Shown: positions 7,542 through 15,844 of the stretch, one piece after another
Layout: every line of letters starts with the position of its first letter
How positions within the stretch are numbered: the first letter of the stretch is position 1
Assembly (NCBI GenBank): GCA_007133365.1
Contig: SLMV01000093.1
Span: 1 to 17,577 of the forward strand
Direction of reading: 5' to 3'
Length of the DNA: 17,577 nucleotides
Origin: Clostridia bacterium
GTDB taxonomy: Bacteria; Bacillota; Sulfobacillia; SLMV01
The notes under the pieces: generated by a model
Database searches by the model: none
What the model was told of the DNA's origin: nothing
The model's input: only the letters and a program-made list of their open reading frames with translations
Made by a program: the position numbers and the translations under genes

Positions 7542-8492
7542 CTACGTGTTCAAACCTTTGAGATCAAGGGCACGCCCTGCCGCTTCAACCAGACCCTCCA
7601 CTGATAATCCATAGTGGAGTAACAGTTCATCTGCGCCTCCGGATTGTCCAAACCGGTCATTAACGCCAACGCGCTGAACCGGCACCGGATGCATGGCAGT
7701 CACACATTCGCTAACCGCGCCTCCAAGACCTCCAAGGATCGTATGTTCTTCGGCCGTCACGATAGCGCCACACTCCTCAGCTGCACGAATCACGAGATCT
7801 TCATCCAAAGGCTTTATCGATGCCATATTAATGACGCGCGCGCTGATCCCTTCCCTCTGAAGGACTTTTCTTGCTTCTAACGCTTTTCCGACCATAATGC
7901 CACAGGCAATGAAGGCAATATCATCACCTTCAGCTAATGCTTCCCCTCTACCCAACTCAAACTGATCATCGGGTTGCGATAGCGAGGGCACCTTGGCCCG
8001 CCCGAGCCGAACATATACGGGCCCTGGCGTTTCAATAATCGCTCTGAGAACATTCACCGTTTCTGGACCGTCTTTGGGCACCACAACCGACATGTTGGGG
8101 ATCACTCGCATTAAAGCAATGTCCTCGAGTGCTTGATGGGAAGAGCCGTCCTCGCCAACCGTCAATCCCGCATGGCTCGCCACAATTTTTACCGGTAAAG
8201 CAGGGTAAGCAATGGTGTTTCGGACTTGTTCCCAGGCGCGGCCCGTTGCAAAAATGGCAAAGGTGCTCACAAATGGAATCTTGCCGCTTAGGGCCAGTCC
8301 TGCCGCTGTATTCATGAGATTTTGCTCGGCGATTCCAAGATTGAAGAACCGATCCGGATATTTTTCCGCAAATTTTGCTGTTCGTGTCGAACCCGATAAA
8401 TCGGCATCGAGCACAACCATATTTTCGTATCTTTCACCTAATTCAACGAGTGCTCGCCCGTAGGCATCGCGCGTCGCCTCGAAATGGCTCAT
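7542..8492 (-). CDS. Transketolase, C-terminal subunit (Pyr and C-terminal domains)
   Basis: A 316-aa protein corresponding to the second half of a full-length transketolase. The pyrimidine-binding domain holds the catalytic glutamate that activates thiamine diphosphate (Glu56 in NLGIAEQNL). LDADLSGST (28-36), the ASHAGLTVGEDGSSHQ loop (105-120) and a transketolase C-terminal domain complete it. With the N-terminal subunit it would form the active heteromeric enzyme of the non-oxidative pentose phosphate pathway. That enzyme moves two-carbon units between sugar phosphates. Its ATG overlaps the stop of the N-terminal subunit gene by one base (ATGA), which implies translational coupling and equal dosage. 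Two-gene transketolases are common in archaea and several Firmicutes. The last gene of its operon. Confidence 0.93.
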   Translation of the reverse strand: MSHFEATRDAYGRALVELGERYENMVVLDADLSGSTRTAKFAEKYPDRFFNLGIAEQNLMNTAAGLALSGKIPFVSTFAIFATGRAWEQVRNTIAYPALPVKIVASHAGLTVGEDGSSHQALEDIALMRVIPNMSVVVPKDGPETVNVLRAIIETPGPVYVRLGRAKVPSLSQPDDQFELGRGEALAEGDDIAFIACGIMVGKALEARKVLQREGISARVINMASIKPLDEDLVIRAAEECGAIVTAEEHTILGGLGGAVSECVTAMHPVPVQRVGVNDRFGQSGGADELLLHYGLSVEGLVEAAGRALDLKGLNT

Positions 8493-9343
8493 TACAAAGC
8501 CCCTTTCTGGCCCCGGATCTGTTGGAGGGCGTCATGACACTGCTCCATCGAAGGGGCTTTGCCGTGCCAATCACATTCGCCTTCCATAAAATCCACCCCT
8601 TTACCCTTGATCGTATGGGCAATAATAACCGCGGGTAATGAAGCCGATTGAGCATTGCGAATCGCTTGATCAAGTTGGCAAAAATCATGTCCATCCACTT
8701 CCTGAACGTACCAACCAAATGCACGCCATTTGTCATCCAGTGGTTCGGGTGATAACACCTCTCGGATGGGGCCATCGATTTGCAGCCCATTATAGTCGAT
8801 GATGGCCACCAAGTTGGCAAGCTTATAATGGGCAGCCGCCATGGCGGCTTCCCATACCTGACCTTCCTGCAGTTCACCATCACCAAGAAGAACGTAGACG
8901 CCCCATTCGCCATCGTCCATTTGCCCAGCTAAGGCCATGCCAACACCAATTGACAAGCCTTGGCCGAGCGACCCAGTACTCGCTTCGACGCCTGGTGTGC
9001 TCTTACAGTCGGGATGCCCCTGAAGCCGACTTCCAAGTTTTCTCAAAGAAGAAAGTTCGGATGGTTCAAAAAAATCCCGCATTGCTAAAGCGGCATAAAG
9101 CAAAGGCGCCGCATGACCTTTGGCCAACACAAACCGGTCTCGGTTACTCCAATGGGTGTCGTCGGGCCGAATTTCTAGCACATGACCGTATAAAAGAGCC
9201 ACAATGTCGGCACTGGATAGAGAACCTCCCGGGTGGCCTGAACCTGCTTGAGCAATAGATTCAATGACGTGGCACCGCAATTCGTCCGCCATCTGGGTAA
9301 CCGTTTTTAAGGTTGATTGATTTAAAGGTGGGGAAGTTCGCAT
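8492..9343 (-). CDS. Transketolase, N-terminal subunit (thiamine diphosphate PP domain)
   Basis: A 283-aa protein corresponding to the first half of transketolase. Visible motifs are AGSGHPGGSLS (His37), KGHAAPLLYAAL (His77), STGSLGQGLS, and the thiamine diphosphate/Mg site GDGELQEGQVWEA (154-166) with Asn185 in DYNGLQIDG. It pairs with the C-terminal subunit encoded directly downstream. The start is uncertain. The ATG at 9343 has a poor ribosome binding site and adds about 17 residues before the usual start region; the next in-frame ATG, at 9292, also lacks one. An in-frame TGA lies 21 nt upstream of 9343. The one strong binding site nearby (9393-9384) serves an overlapping short ORF in another frame. 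Confidence 0.92.
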   Translation of the reverse strand: MRTSPPLNQSTLKTVTQMADELRCHVIESIAQAGSGHPGGSLSSADIVALLYGHVLEIRPDDTHWSNRDRFVLAKGHAAPLLYAALAMRDFFEPSELSSLRKLGSRLQGHPDCKSTPGVEASTGSLGQGLSIGVGMALAGQMDDGEWGVYVLLGDGELQEGQVWEAAMAAAHYKLANLVAIIDYNGLQIDGPIREVLSPEPLDDKWRAFGWYVQEVDGHDFCQLDQAIRNAQSASLPAVIIAHTIKGKGVDFMEGECDWHGKAPSMEQCHDALQQIRGQKGAL

Positions 9344-9375
9344 GCATTGACTTCGATCGACTCAATCGGTCGCAT
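9322..9375 (-). CDS. Candidate 17-codon leader ORF overlapping the tktN start
   Basis: The sequence GGGAGGTGAT (9393-9384), nearly the complete anti-Shine-Dalgarno complement, sits 8 nt before an ATG at 9375. That ATG opens a frame coding MRPIESIEVNACELPHL and stopping at TAA (9324-9322). The ORF is in a different frame from tktN and runs 20 nt past the tktN ATG. It may be a real leader peptide that couples ribosomes onto tktN. It could instead be the original tktN start, disrupted by a small indel in the genome or the assembly. No homology is claimed. Confidence 0.35.
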   Translation of the reverse strand: MRPIESIEVNACELPHL

Positions 9376-9452
9376 CGAAGGGAATCACCTCCCGAATAGT
9401 GATCCGAGATCTTAAGAGCCCGGTCCGTTGATAACCATATTACAAAAACCAA

Positions 9453-10193
9453 CTACAATGCCAGTCGTTTGCGCAATACCCTCATGACGAACCGCGGCAA
9501 AGCCAGTTGGCGTCGCCATCGTGATGGGGACGAGAGCAATCGATAAAGCCACTCACAGTGGCACCGTCGGATCCAATCTGGTGCACGCTTTGTCGTACCG
9601 GCTAAAATGTCCAGACCCCCACCAATTGCAAGATATAAACCCGGGGGAAGCGCCGCCCGATGATTAGACAAAAACCGCTGATCCCGGGGAATGCCCATTC
9701 CGGAAATGGTGATATGAGGTTGCGCTTCGTTTATTTTTTCAATCACCGCATCTTCATCGTCTGCGGCAAGATAACCATGATGATATCCACAAATCTTGAG
9801 TCCAGGAAACTTCATTTCTGCACGGTCGACCGCCAACTCTAATGATTCAGGGGTGGTGCCCAAAAAGAAAACACTCCAACCGTTTTCGGCCCCGGCATGT
9901 AAAAGGGCTTCCATTACGTCCACCCCAGGAACGGTTTCACGAAGAGGTGATGACGCTAGCAGACGCGACGCCCAAACCACACCGATGCCGTCCGGCAAAA
10001 GTAAATGGGCCGTTTTTAACATCTTCCGAAAATCACGGTCCCGGCAGCTTCGGTCGATCATTTCCGGATTCGGCGTAAAAACCACATAAGGCCTCGAAAA
10101 CGGAATCTGTGCGACCAAAAGTTCAACCGCTTCCACAAACGTCAGGGCGGCAATCGGGACCCCTAATATCTCAACCTCCGCGTAAGGTGTCAC
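9453..10193 (-). CDS. tagA: WecG/TagA/CpsF family glycosyltransferase (GT26)
   Basis: A 246-aa protein of family GT26. In known members the enzyme adds N-acetylmannosamine(-uronic acid) to undecaprenyl-PP-GlcNAc, the committed step of wall teichoic acid or enterobacterial common antigen synthesis; the exact sugar here is unknown. Visible family motifs are PNPEMIDRSCRD (42-53), LLPDGIGVVWASRL (65-78), VPGVDVMEALL and the C-terminal AGTTKRAPDWIRRCHCEWLYRLL with an SPSRWRRQ tail. The GTG start overlaps the prfB stop by 4 nt (GTGA), with AAGGAG 8 nt upstream inside prfB. The enzyme may act on the same secondary polymer as the CsaB fusion encoded nearby on the other strand. Confidence 0.92.
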   Translation of the reverse strand: MTPYAEVEILGVPIAALTFVEAVELLVAQIPFSRPYVVFTPNPEMIDRSCRDRDFRKMLKTAHLLLPDGIGVVWASRLLASSPLRETVPGVDVMEALLHAGAENGWSVFFLGTTPESLELAVDRAEMKFPGLKICGYHHGYLAADDEDAVIEKINEAQPHITISGMGIPRDQRFLSNHRAALPPGLYLAIGGGLDILAGTTKRAPDWIRRCHCEWLYRLLSSPSRWRRQLALPRFVMRVLRKRLAL

Positions 10194-11327
10194 CCAGTCG
10201 ACTCCTTCATTTCGGATTTATTCTCAAGGGATTGTTCCAAATAAGCGCGGATGAACGCATCGAGGTCACCATCAAGAACCGCCTCAATATTTCCAACGTC
10301 AACACCGGTGCGATGATCCTTTACCATGGTGTACGGCTGAAAAACATAGCTTCGGATCTGATTACCCCAGGCGATGTCACTTTGCTCACCTCGAAGGGCA
10401 TCCAGTTCTTCTTGCTTTTGTCGCTCCTTTAGGGCTCTCAAGCGCGCCCGGAGAATCTTCATTGCGGCCGCCCGATTCTTGTGCTGAGATCGTTCATTTT
10501 GGCAACTAATGACGATGCCGGTTGGGAGGTGGGTCAACCGAACGGCAGAATCCGTCTTGTTCACATGCTGGCCGCCAGCACCACTTGCACGGAACGTATC
10601 AATGCGAATATCGTCGTCATTGATCTCAATATCGTCATCATCATCCTCTAAGTCCGGCAACACCTCCACCGATGCAAACGAGGTATGACGGCGCCCGGAT
10701 CCGTCAAAAGGTGAGATTCTAACCAGCCGATGGATTCCTCGCTCCGCTTTGAGCAGACCGTAAGCATTTTCGCCCTTAATGGACAAGGTCACGCTTTTGA
10801 CGCCCGCCTCCTCACCGGGGATCAGATCCAAAATCTCATACTTAAACTGACGTCTCTCCACCCATCGGGCGTACATCCGCATTAATATCTCCACCCAATC
10901 CTGGGCATCGAGCCCACCCGCACCCGGATGAAGGCTTAAAATTGCATCTTCACGATCGTAATCACCCGAAAGAAGCAGCGAAATACGAAACTCATGGACC
11001 TCATCTTCAAGGGCCGATACTTCTTTTTCTAAATCGTGCTCCACGGTTTCGTCTTCGTCTTCACGCGCTAACTCGATCATCAAACGCGCTTCTTCAATGC
11101 GCTCCCAAAAGGACTCATACGTCTTTAACGGCCCTTCGATTCGATTGCGCCGTTTAATCACCGATTGTGCCTGATCACTATTGTCCCAAAAGCCCGGTTG
11201 GCTCATGATCTGATCGAATTCATCAATCATCTCGCGGCGACGTACCGGGTCAAAGAGACCCCCTTAATTGCTCAAGATTATCCGCTAGCTGTTCAAGGCG
11301 CTTTTCGCATTCCGCTAACACCTTCAT
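10190..11327 (-). CDS. prfB: Peptide chain release factor 2, with programmed +1 frameshift
   Basis: RF2 recognises UGA and UAA stop codons and triggers peptide release. Frame 0 runs from ATG 11327 for 25 codons (MKVLAECEKRL...RGSL) to an in-frame TGA (11252-11250). A +1 shift at CTT continues as DPVRRREMIDEFDQ to position 10190, giving a 378-aa protein. In full-length numbering the SPF tripeptide anticodon is at 205-207 and the catalytic GGQ at 251-253, as in E. coli RF2. An acidic run (DLEDDDDDIEINDDD) precedes the GGQ. The gene lies 16 nt after secA, the classic secA-prfB pair. GTG at 11321 is an alternative start, with better spacing to AAAGGG. Expression should be autoregulated: low RF2 lets the ribosome pause at UGA and shift. 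Confidence 0.96.
11249..11264 (-). promoter_or_regulatory. RF2 programmed frameshift site
   Basis: Reading the minus strand, the codons AGG GGG TCT CTT TGA C are present. The internal Shine-Dalgarno-like AGGGGG lies 3 nt before the slippery CTT, followed by the in-frame UGA and a C. This matches the E. coli prfB site (AGG GGG TAT CTT TGA C) except within the spacer codon. Skipping one T joins Leu25 to Asp26 and restores the RF2 frame. Confidence 0.97.
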
Positions 11328-11343
11328 CACCCTTTCTTTTCAT

Positions 11344-13929
11344 CTAACGACCACAACAAAACTTGTACTTGGAACCACTACCGCAAGGGCAAGGATCATT
11401 GCGTCCCACCTTTGGCTGCTGACGCCGATAGGGGGCGGGTTTGCGACCGCCTTCCCCCGACCGCGATGTCGATTGCTTCGCTTGCGGCTCCGCCTCAAAT
11501 GAGGATAGAGAATCATGTCGCTCTTGCTTGGATTTCGGGTGCTGTTCCAAAGAAATGCGCGGTACTTGTTCACCCGGTTCCAACTGGAGTTTAAAAATGT
11601 ATTTGACTGCATCTTCACGGATTGATTCGACGAGGTGTTGAAACATCCCGTGCGTCTCGCGCTGATATTCGGTGATCGGGTCACGTTGGCCGTATGCGCG
11701 AAGACCGATTCCCTGCCGCAATTCATCGACTGCGGCTAAGTAATCCATCCATTTGCTATCTACCACCCGGAGCAAAAGCTTCCGCGCTGTCATTTCGAGG
11801 CGTTCGCGCCCAATGTAATCCTCTTTGGACCGATACACCGCGCGGCCGACGGTCTGTAAGTAATCCACTAAGTCCTCGCGCCCCTCTTCAGCCCGCTCCT
11901 TTACATTCTCAACGGTTAACCGCCCGGGCGGAAGCAAATTGACTTCCAAATCACGAATTAATCCCCGGAGATCCCAGGTTTCGGGGTAACGCCCCTCACT
12001 ACAGTAACGAGCCACTCGGTTGCTCACGAGATCATCCATCATGCCCATGACGTTGTCACGCAGACCGATACCTTCAAGCACTCGACGCCGTTGTTCATAG
12101 ATGATCTTGCGCTGTTCATTAAGAACATCATCATATTCGAGGATCCGCTTGCGAAGGGAGAAATTTTGCGCTTCCACTTTTCTTTGAGCGCGCTCGATCG
12201 CATTGCTCAACATCGGATGCTCCAACCGCTCATCTTCAGAAAAGCCGAGTCGCTCCAACAAAGATTCCATCGCTTCGCCGCCAAAAAGTCGCATCAAATC
12301 ATCTTCCAAAGAAACATAAAACTGCGAACTCCCAGGATCACCTTGGCGTCCGGAGCGACCCCGCAGCTGGTTATCAATACGCCGGCTTTCGTGGCGTTCA
12401 GTGCCTAAGACATGAAGGCCGCCAAGTTCGGTTATCGAGGGTCCGAGCACGATATCGGTCCCGCGACCTGCCATATTGGTCGCAATGGTTAAGCGACCCC
12501 TTTGCCCTGCGCCCTTGACAATCTCGGCTTCACGCTCGTGATGCTTGGCATTTAACACCTCATGCGAGATTCCCAACTGACTTAATGCCTCACTAAACTC
12601 TTCCGACTTTTCAATCGACGCCGTACCCACGAGAACCGGCTGCCCTTTCTGATGTCGTTCGATAAGATCCTCAACCACCGCTCGATGTTTGGCCTCTTGC
12701 GTTGCATAAACTGCATCGGGCAGGTCTTCCCGAATCATCGGCTCATTGGTGGGCACTTCGAGGACTTTGAGGCTATAAATCTCGCTAAATTCATCCGCTT
12801 CCGTAACCGCAGTACCGGTCATTCCTGCCAATTTATCGTACATCCGAAAGAAATTTTGGAAGGTCACGGTTGCCAGTGTCTGGGTCTCTTCCCGAATATC
12901 CAAACCTTCTTTGGCCTCAAGGGCCTGATGAAGTCCATCGCTGTAACGTCTGCCCGGCATCAGACGTCCGGTAAACTGATCGACGATTACCACGCTGTCA
13001 TCCCGTACGACATAATCCTGATCCCGCTTCATCAATTCCAACGCTTTTAGGCATTGAATGAGGAAATGGTTCAATTCAATATGGGATGGATGGAAAAGAT
13101 CCTCCACACCCAACGCCGCTTCAACCTTGCTCAACCCATCATCGGTCGGGACCACGGTGCGCGCCTTCTCATCAACCGTGTAATCCTCTTCGCGTTTAAG
13201 ATTGCGGGCAATTTTCATAAATTGATTGTAGTCTTCGGCCATTTTCCGAGGAAGCCCCGATATGATAAGCGGGGTACGGGCTTCATCGATCAAGACGCTG
13301 TCGACCTCGTCGATGATGGCATAATGAAGACCTCGCTGAACCAACTGTTCCTCTGACATGGCCATATTGTCCCGAAGGTAATCGAAGCCAAATTCATTAT
13401 TCGTACCATAGGTAATGTCGGCAGCATAAGCGTCGCGCCGTGTTTGATAATCCCGACCGGAAAGGATAAGCCCGACATCCAGCCCAAGGGCACGGTAAAT
13501 ATCCCCCATCCACTCACTGTCACGCTCGGCAAGGTATTCATTGACCGTCACGACGTGGACCCCTTTACCCGTCAAGGCATTGAGATAAGCGGGCATTGTT
13601 GCTGCCAGGGTTTTACCTTCACCGGTCCTCATTTCCGCAATCATGTTTTTATGCAAGGCGATGGCCCCTAACACTTGCACATCGTAGGGACGAAGCCCTA
13701 AGACACGGTCCGCCACTTCCCGAACCACGGCAAATGCTTCGGGCAGTATATCGTCCAGCGACTCACCACGGTCAAATCGCGCCCGAAATTCCTGAGTCTT
13801 ATCTTTGAGCGCCTCATCTTCCATCTCTTGCATGTCCGGCCCAAATCCATTAACCTGTTCAACCAAAGGCCAAAGCCGGCGTAATTCCCGCTCATTATAA
13901 TCAAATAATCGTTTTATCCAGCCAAGCAT
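11344..13929 (-). CDS. secA: Preprotein translocase ATPase subunit SecA
   Basis: An 861-aa motor that drives unfolded preproteins through SecYEG. Nucleotide-binding motifs are GEGKT (103-107, Walker A) and IDEVD (206-210, Walker B). The helicase-type second domain carries NMAGRGTDIVLG and RGRSGRQGDPGSSQF. The C-terminus ends in an SEC-C zinc motif (CXCX8CC; Cys847, Cys849, Cys858, Cys859), which in other SecA proteins contacts SecB, lipids or ribosomes. Length and domain order are standard for Firmicutes. The ATG at 13929 has GAGGTGAT just upstream. It is the first gene of the operon with prfB, tagA and the two transketolase genes. The C-terminal linker (about residues 795-840) is low-complexity and polar, as is usual. 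Confidence 0.98.
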   Translation of the reverse strand: MLGWIKRLFDYNERELRRLWPLVEQVNGFGPDMQEMEDEALKDKTQEFRARFDRGESLDDILPEAFAVVREVADRVLGLRPYDVQVLGAIALHKNMIAEMRTGEGKTLAATMPAYLNALTGKGVHVVTVNEYLAERDSEWMGDIYRALGLDVGLILSGRDYQTRRDAYAADITYGTNNEFGFDYLRDNMAMSEEQLVQRGLHYAIIDEVDSVLIDEARTPLIISGLPRKMAEDYNQFMKIARNLKREEDYTVDEKARTVVPTDDGLSKVEAALGVEDLFHPSHIELNHFLIQCLKALELMKRDQDYVVRDDSVVIVDQFTGRLMPGRRYSDGLHQALEAKEGLDIREETQTLATVTFQNFFRMYDKLAGMTGTAVTEADEFSEIYSLKVLEVPTNEPMIREDLPDAVYATQEAKHRAVVEDLIERHQKGQPVLVGTASIEKSEEFSEALSQLGISHEVLNAKHHEREAEIVKGAGQRGRLTIATNMAGRGTDIVLGPSITELGGLHVLGTERHESRRIDNQLRGRSGRQGDPGSSQFYVSLEDDLMRLFGGEAMESLLERLGFSEDERLEHPMLSNAIERAQRKVEAQNFSLRKRILEYDDVLNEQRKIIYEQRRRVLEGIGLRDNVMGMMDDLVSNRVARYCSEGRYPETWDLRGLIRDLEVNLLPPGRLTVENVKERAEEGREDLVDYLQTVGRAVYRSKEDYIGRERLEMTARKLLLRVVDSKWMDYLAAVDELRQGIGLRAYGQRDPITEYQRETHGMFQHLVESIREDAVKYIFKLQLEPGEQVPRISLEQHPKSKQERHDSLSSFEAEPQAKQSTSRSGEGGRKPAPYRRQQPKVGRNDPCPCGSGSKYKFCCGR

Positions 13930-14338
13930 CTCATCACCTCGTATTGCCTATCATTGTCGCATACATCGTGCCCAAAAAACGTCAACGTTAACACTCAAAA
14001 ACGAGTGCCGGTTCCCTACCCACGTCAGCGAGAATGACTTCAGGCGTCTTCGTCTCACACCCTCGAACGAACAATAGTTCCCTGCATTATTTGGTTGATG
14101 GGGGACCGTGAATCCCTATCGCTGCTCGGTTTTGGCGGCTAGTCCATCTTTATTAAGCCTAAAGATCATTCTTCGTCGCTTAGACGTACTATTACATCTA
14201 GCGTCACGCAAGTCAAAGTCCCAGCGGGTTCAACCCGTTCACCTTCACCAAGTACTAACCATCAAACCATTCTTCTATAATCAAGTCGGTGGAGTTAAAC
14301 GTGGAGGGATAGGAGTCGAACCGATAGCATTTTGAAAC
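13930..14338. other. Gene-free region between secA and rnpB
   Basis: About 400 nt with no convincing coding sequence. Short open frames here lack ribosome binding sites and protein-like composition. Near secA there is a weak minus-strand promoter candidate, TTGACG (13985-13980) with TATGCG 16 nt downstream (13963-13958). A 5-bp stem, CACTC/GAGTG, lies at 13992-14007. A second weak candidate begins with TTGACT (14216-14211). No clear Rho-independent terminator follows rnpB. A tRNA-like fragment lies at 14301-14325. Confidence 0.6.
14301..14325 (-). other. tRNA/tmRNA 3'-end-like fragment
   Basis: On the minus strand ATCGG-TTCGACT-CCTAT reads as a T-arm with a canonical T-loop and a stem paired at 4 of 5 positions. 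It is followed directly by CCCTCCA plus C, the size and position of an acceptor 3' strand and discriminator. Nothing upstream can supply the rest of a tRNA, because the rnpB 3' end lies 13 nt away. It may be a relic of a tRNA or tmRNA gene, an attachment-site scar, or chance. Confidence 0.4.
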
Positions 14339-14677
14339 GCGAGTGAACCTATAAGCCGAATTCTGTCGCGGATGATCATTTATCTCGGATGTCAGTTGCC
14401 TGACATCTCTAGCGGCTAACCCAAGAGGTCGGCGGGCCACGTCATCCCTCTCCTATTTAGCCTTGCTCCGGGTGGGGTTTGCCTGGCCAGTTGGTTACCC
14501 AACTGCCGGTGGTCTCTTACACCACCATTTCAACCTTACCCATGATAGGGCGGTATAATTTCTGTGGCACTTTCCTGAAGGTCACCCTTACCGGACGTTA
14601 TCCGGCACCCTGCCCTTTGGAGTTCGGACTTTCCTCACTGAAGTAACCACTCCAGTGCGACCATTCGGTTCACTCGC
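14339..14677 (-). ncRNA. rnpB: RNase P RNA, A-type
   Basis: The catalytic RNA that removes tRNA 5' leaders. On the minus strand it has the universal block GAGGAAAGTCCGAACTCC (14636-14619), then AGGGCAGGGTGCCGG, AGTGCCACAGAAA, CACCCGGAGCAAGGC with AAATAGG, and the 3' block CGACAGAATTCGGCTTATAGG (within 14368-14348). The ends form an 11-bp P1 helix: GCGAGTGAACC at the 5' end pairs with GGTTCACTCGC at the 3' end, which fixes the boundaries. The element order matches E. coli (A-type) rather than B-type Bacillus RNA. Its own promoter lies immediately upstream. Confidence 0.97.
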
Positions 14678-14683
14678 ACAATG

Positions 14684-14712
14684 ATTATAGCAAAGGAACC
14701 CTCTGATGTCCA
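14684..14712 (-). promoter_or_regulatory. rnpB promoter
   Basis: On the minus strand a -35 TGGACA (14712-14707; five of six matches) is followed by a 17-nt spacer and a consensus TATAAT (14689-14684). The -10 is preceded by TGC, so it is also extended. The predicted start, about 7 nt downstream, coincides with the 5' end of the RNase P P1 helix near 14677. The promoter sits in the short gap after the nif3 stop. Confidence 0.9.
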
Positions 14713-14729
14713 AAAAGCATGATGGTTGG

Positions 14730-15842
14730 TTAATCCTTTTGCCTATCGTGCCAAGGATCAGGCGGTGAGGACAATTCAATCACCGAACATGCTTTCGGGA
14801 CCCGATCTTTTAGCAGGTCTTTCATCGCGGATACAACCGGTACTTCTGAGCCAACATGCCCGAGATCAATGGCCACTAAACCAGCACGAACCATCTCAAA
14901 GACCTCGTGATAGCTCATATCGCCCGAAAGAAAGACGTCCGCACCGAGCTGGTGCGCCTTCTGCCATAAACCCTCCCCTTTGCCACCACATATTGCCATC
15001 GAATGAATTTCTCGATCTTCCTCGCCGGCCACACGGACCGGACCCAACCCCATAACGTTTTCGATGGTCTTGAGCAAGCCGTCAATCGTTGTGGGTTGGT
15101 CTAATTTACCAAAGCGTCCCATGCCGACGTCCGTTCTTGTATTCTTCAAAGGATACAGATCGAATGCCGGCTCTTCATACGGATGTGCATCATATAGCGC
15201 ACTCAAGACTTCCCCGAGAAGAGCCGAGGGCAAAACGGTCTCAAGCCGCACTTCTTCGACTTCGGTCAGTTCACCCCGCTGACCAATGTAAGGATCGCTC
15301 GTTTCAGCGGGCAAGAAACTACCTGTACCGTCCGCGTAAAAAGCACAGTGACTGTATTTGCCAATGTGTCCGGCCCCAACATCGCCTAGGCTTTGGCGAA
15401 CGCGCTCAACCTGGGTACGCGGCACAAACACGACTAACTTGAGAAGATCACCGACCGGCTCAACGGGCACACAATCTCTTAAGTTAAAGATCGAAGCCCA
15501 CACACCGGAGGGACCGATATCGAGAACGTCAAGATTGGTATGGGCAGAATATACCGCAACGCCTTCAGTTATGGCTCGATACACCAAGTCTGTCGGCCGA
15601 TAAGGTGTTATCTGAGCCAAAGGCTTAAAGATCAATGGGTGATGGGTAAGGATCAGATCTATATTCTTCGATAAGGCTTCATCAAGTACCGAGTGGCTCA
15701 GTTCCAGGGTAATGCCCAATCGCTCGACCGGTCCCGTCGGATCGCCCACCTGAAGACCGACATTATCCCATTCCGCCGCGTAGGAAAGCGGCACTAGACG
15801 TTCGATCGTTGCGGCAATGTCGCTCACGGCCGGTTTTTCCAT
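14730..15842 (-). CDS. Nif3-like dinuclear metal center protein, YqfO type
   Basis: A 370-aa cytosolic protein of the Nif3/DUF34 family, often labelled GTP cyclohydrolase 1 type 2, though its physiological reaction is unsettled. Putative metal ligands are visible: His67/His68 (LTHHPLIF), His101 and Asp105 (SAHTNLDVL), His329 and Glu333 (LGHVGSE). A PII/CutA-like insert (about 132-235, starting LLKLVVFVP and ending HPYEEPAFDLYPL) splits the Nif3 core, as in Bacillus YqfO. The ATG at 15842 is chosen because GGGAGGTG lies 7 nt upstream; an in-frame ATG at 15878 would overlap ptb. It follows ptb by 2 nt, so the two are surely cotranscribed. Confidence 0.92.
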   Translation of the reverse strand: MEKPAVSDIAATIERLVPLSYAAEWDNVGLQVGDPTGPVERLGITLELSHSVLDEALSKNIDLILTHHPLIFKPLAQITPYRPTDLVYRAITEGVAVYSAHTNLDVLDIGPSGVWASIFNLRDCVPVEPVGDLLKLVVFVPRTQVERVRQSLGDVGAGHIGKYSHCAFYADGTGSFLPAETSDPYIGQRGELTEVEEVRLETVLPSALLGEVLSALYDAHPYEEPAFDLYPLKNTRTDVGMGRFGKLDQPTTIDGLLKTIENVMGLGPVRVAGEEDREIHSMAICGGKGEGLWQKAHQLGADVFLSGDMSYHEVFEMVRAGLVAIDLGHVGSEVPVVSAMKDLLKDRVPKACSVIELSSPPDPWHDRQKD

Positions 15843-15844
15843 CT

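Noticed and set aside
14108..14335. 75-aa plus-strand open frame between secA and rnpB
   Set aside because: No binding site, no family resemblance, and it runs through the tRNA-like fragment towards rnpB.
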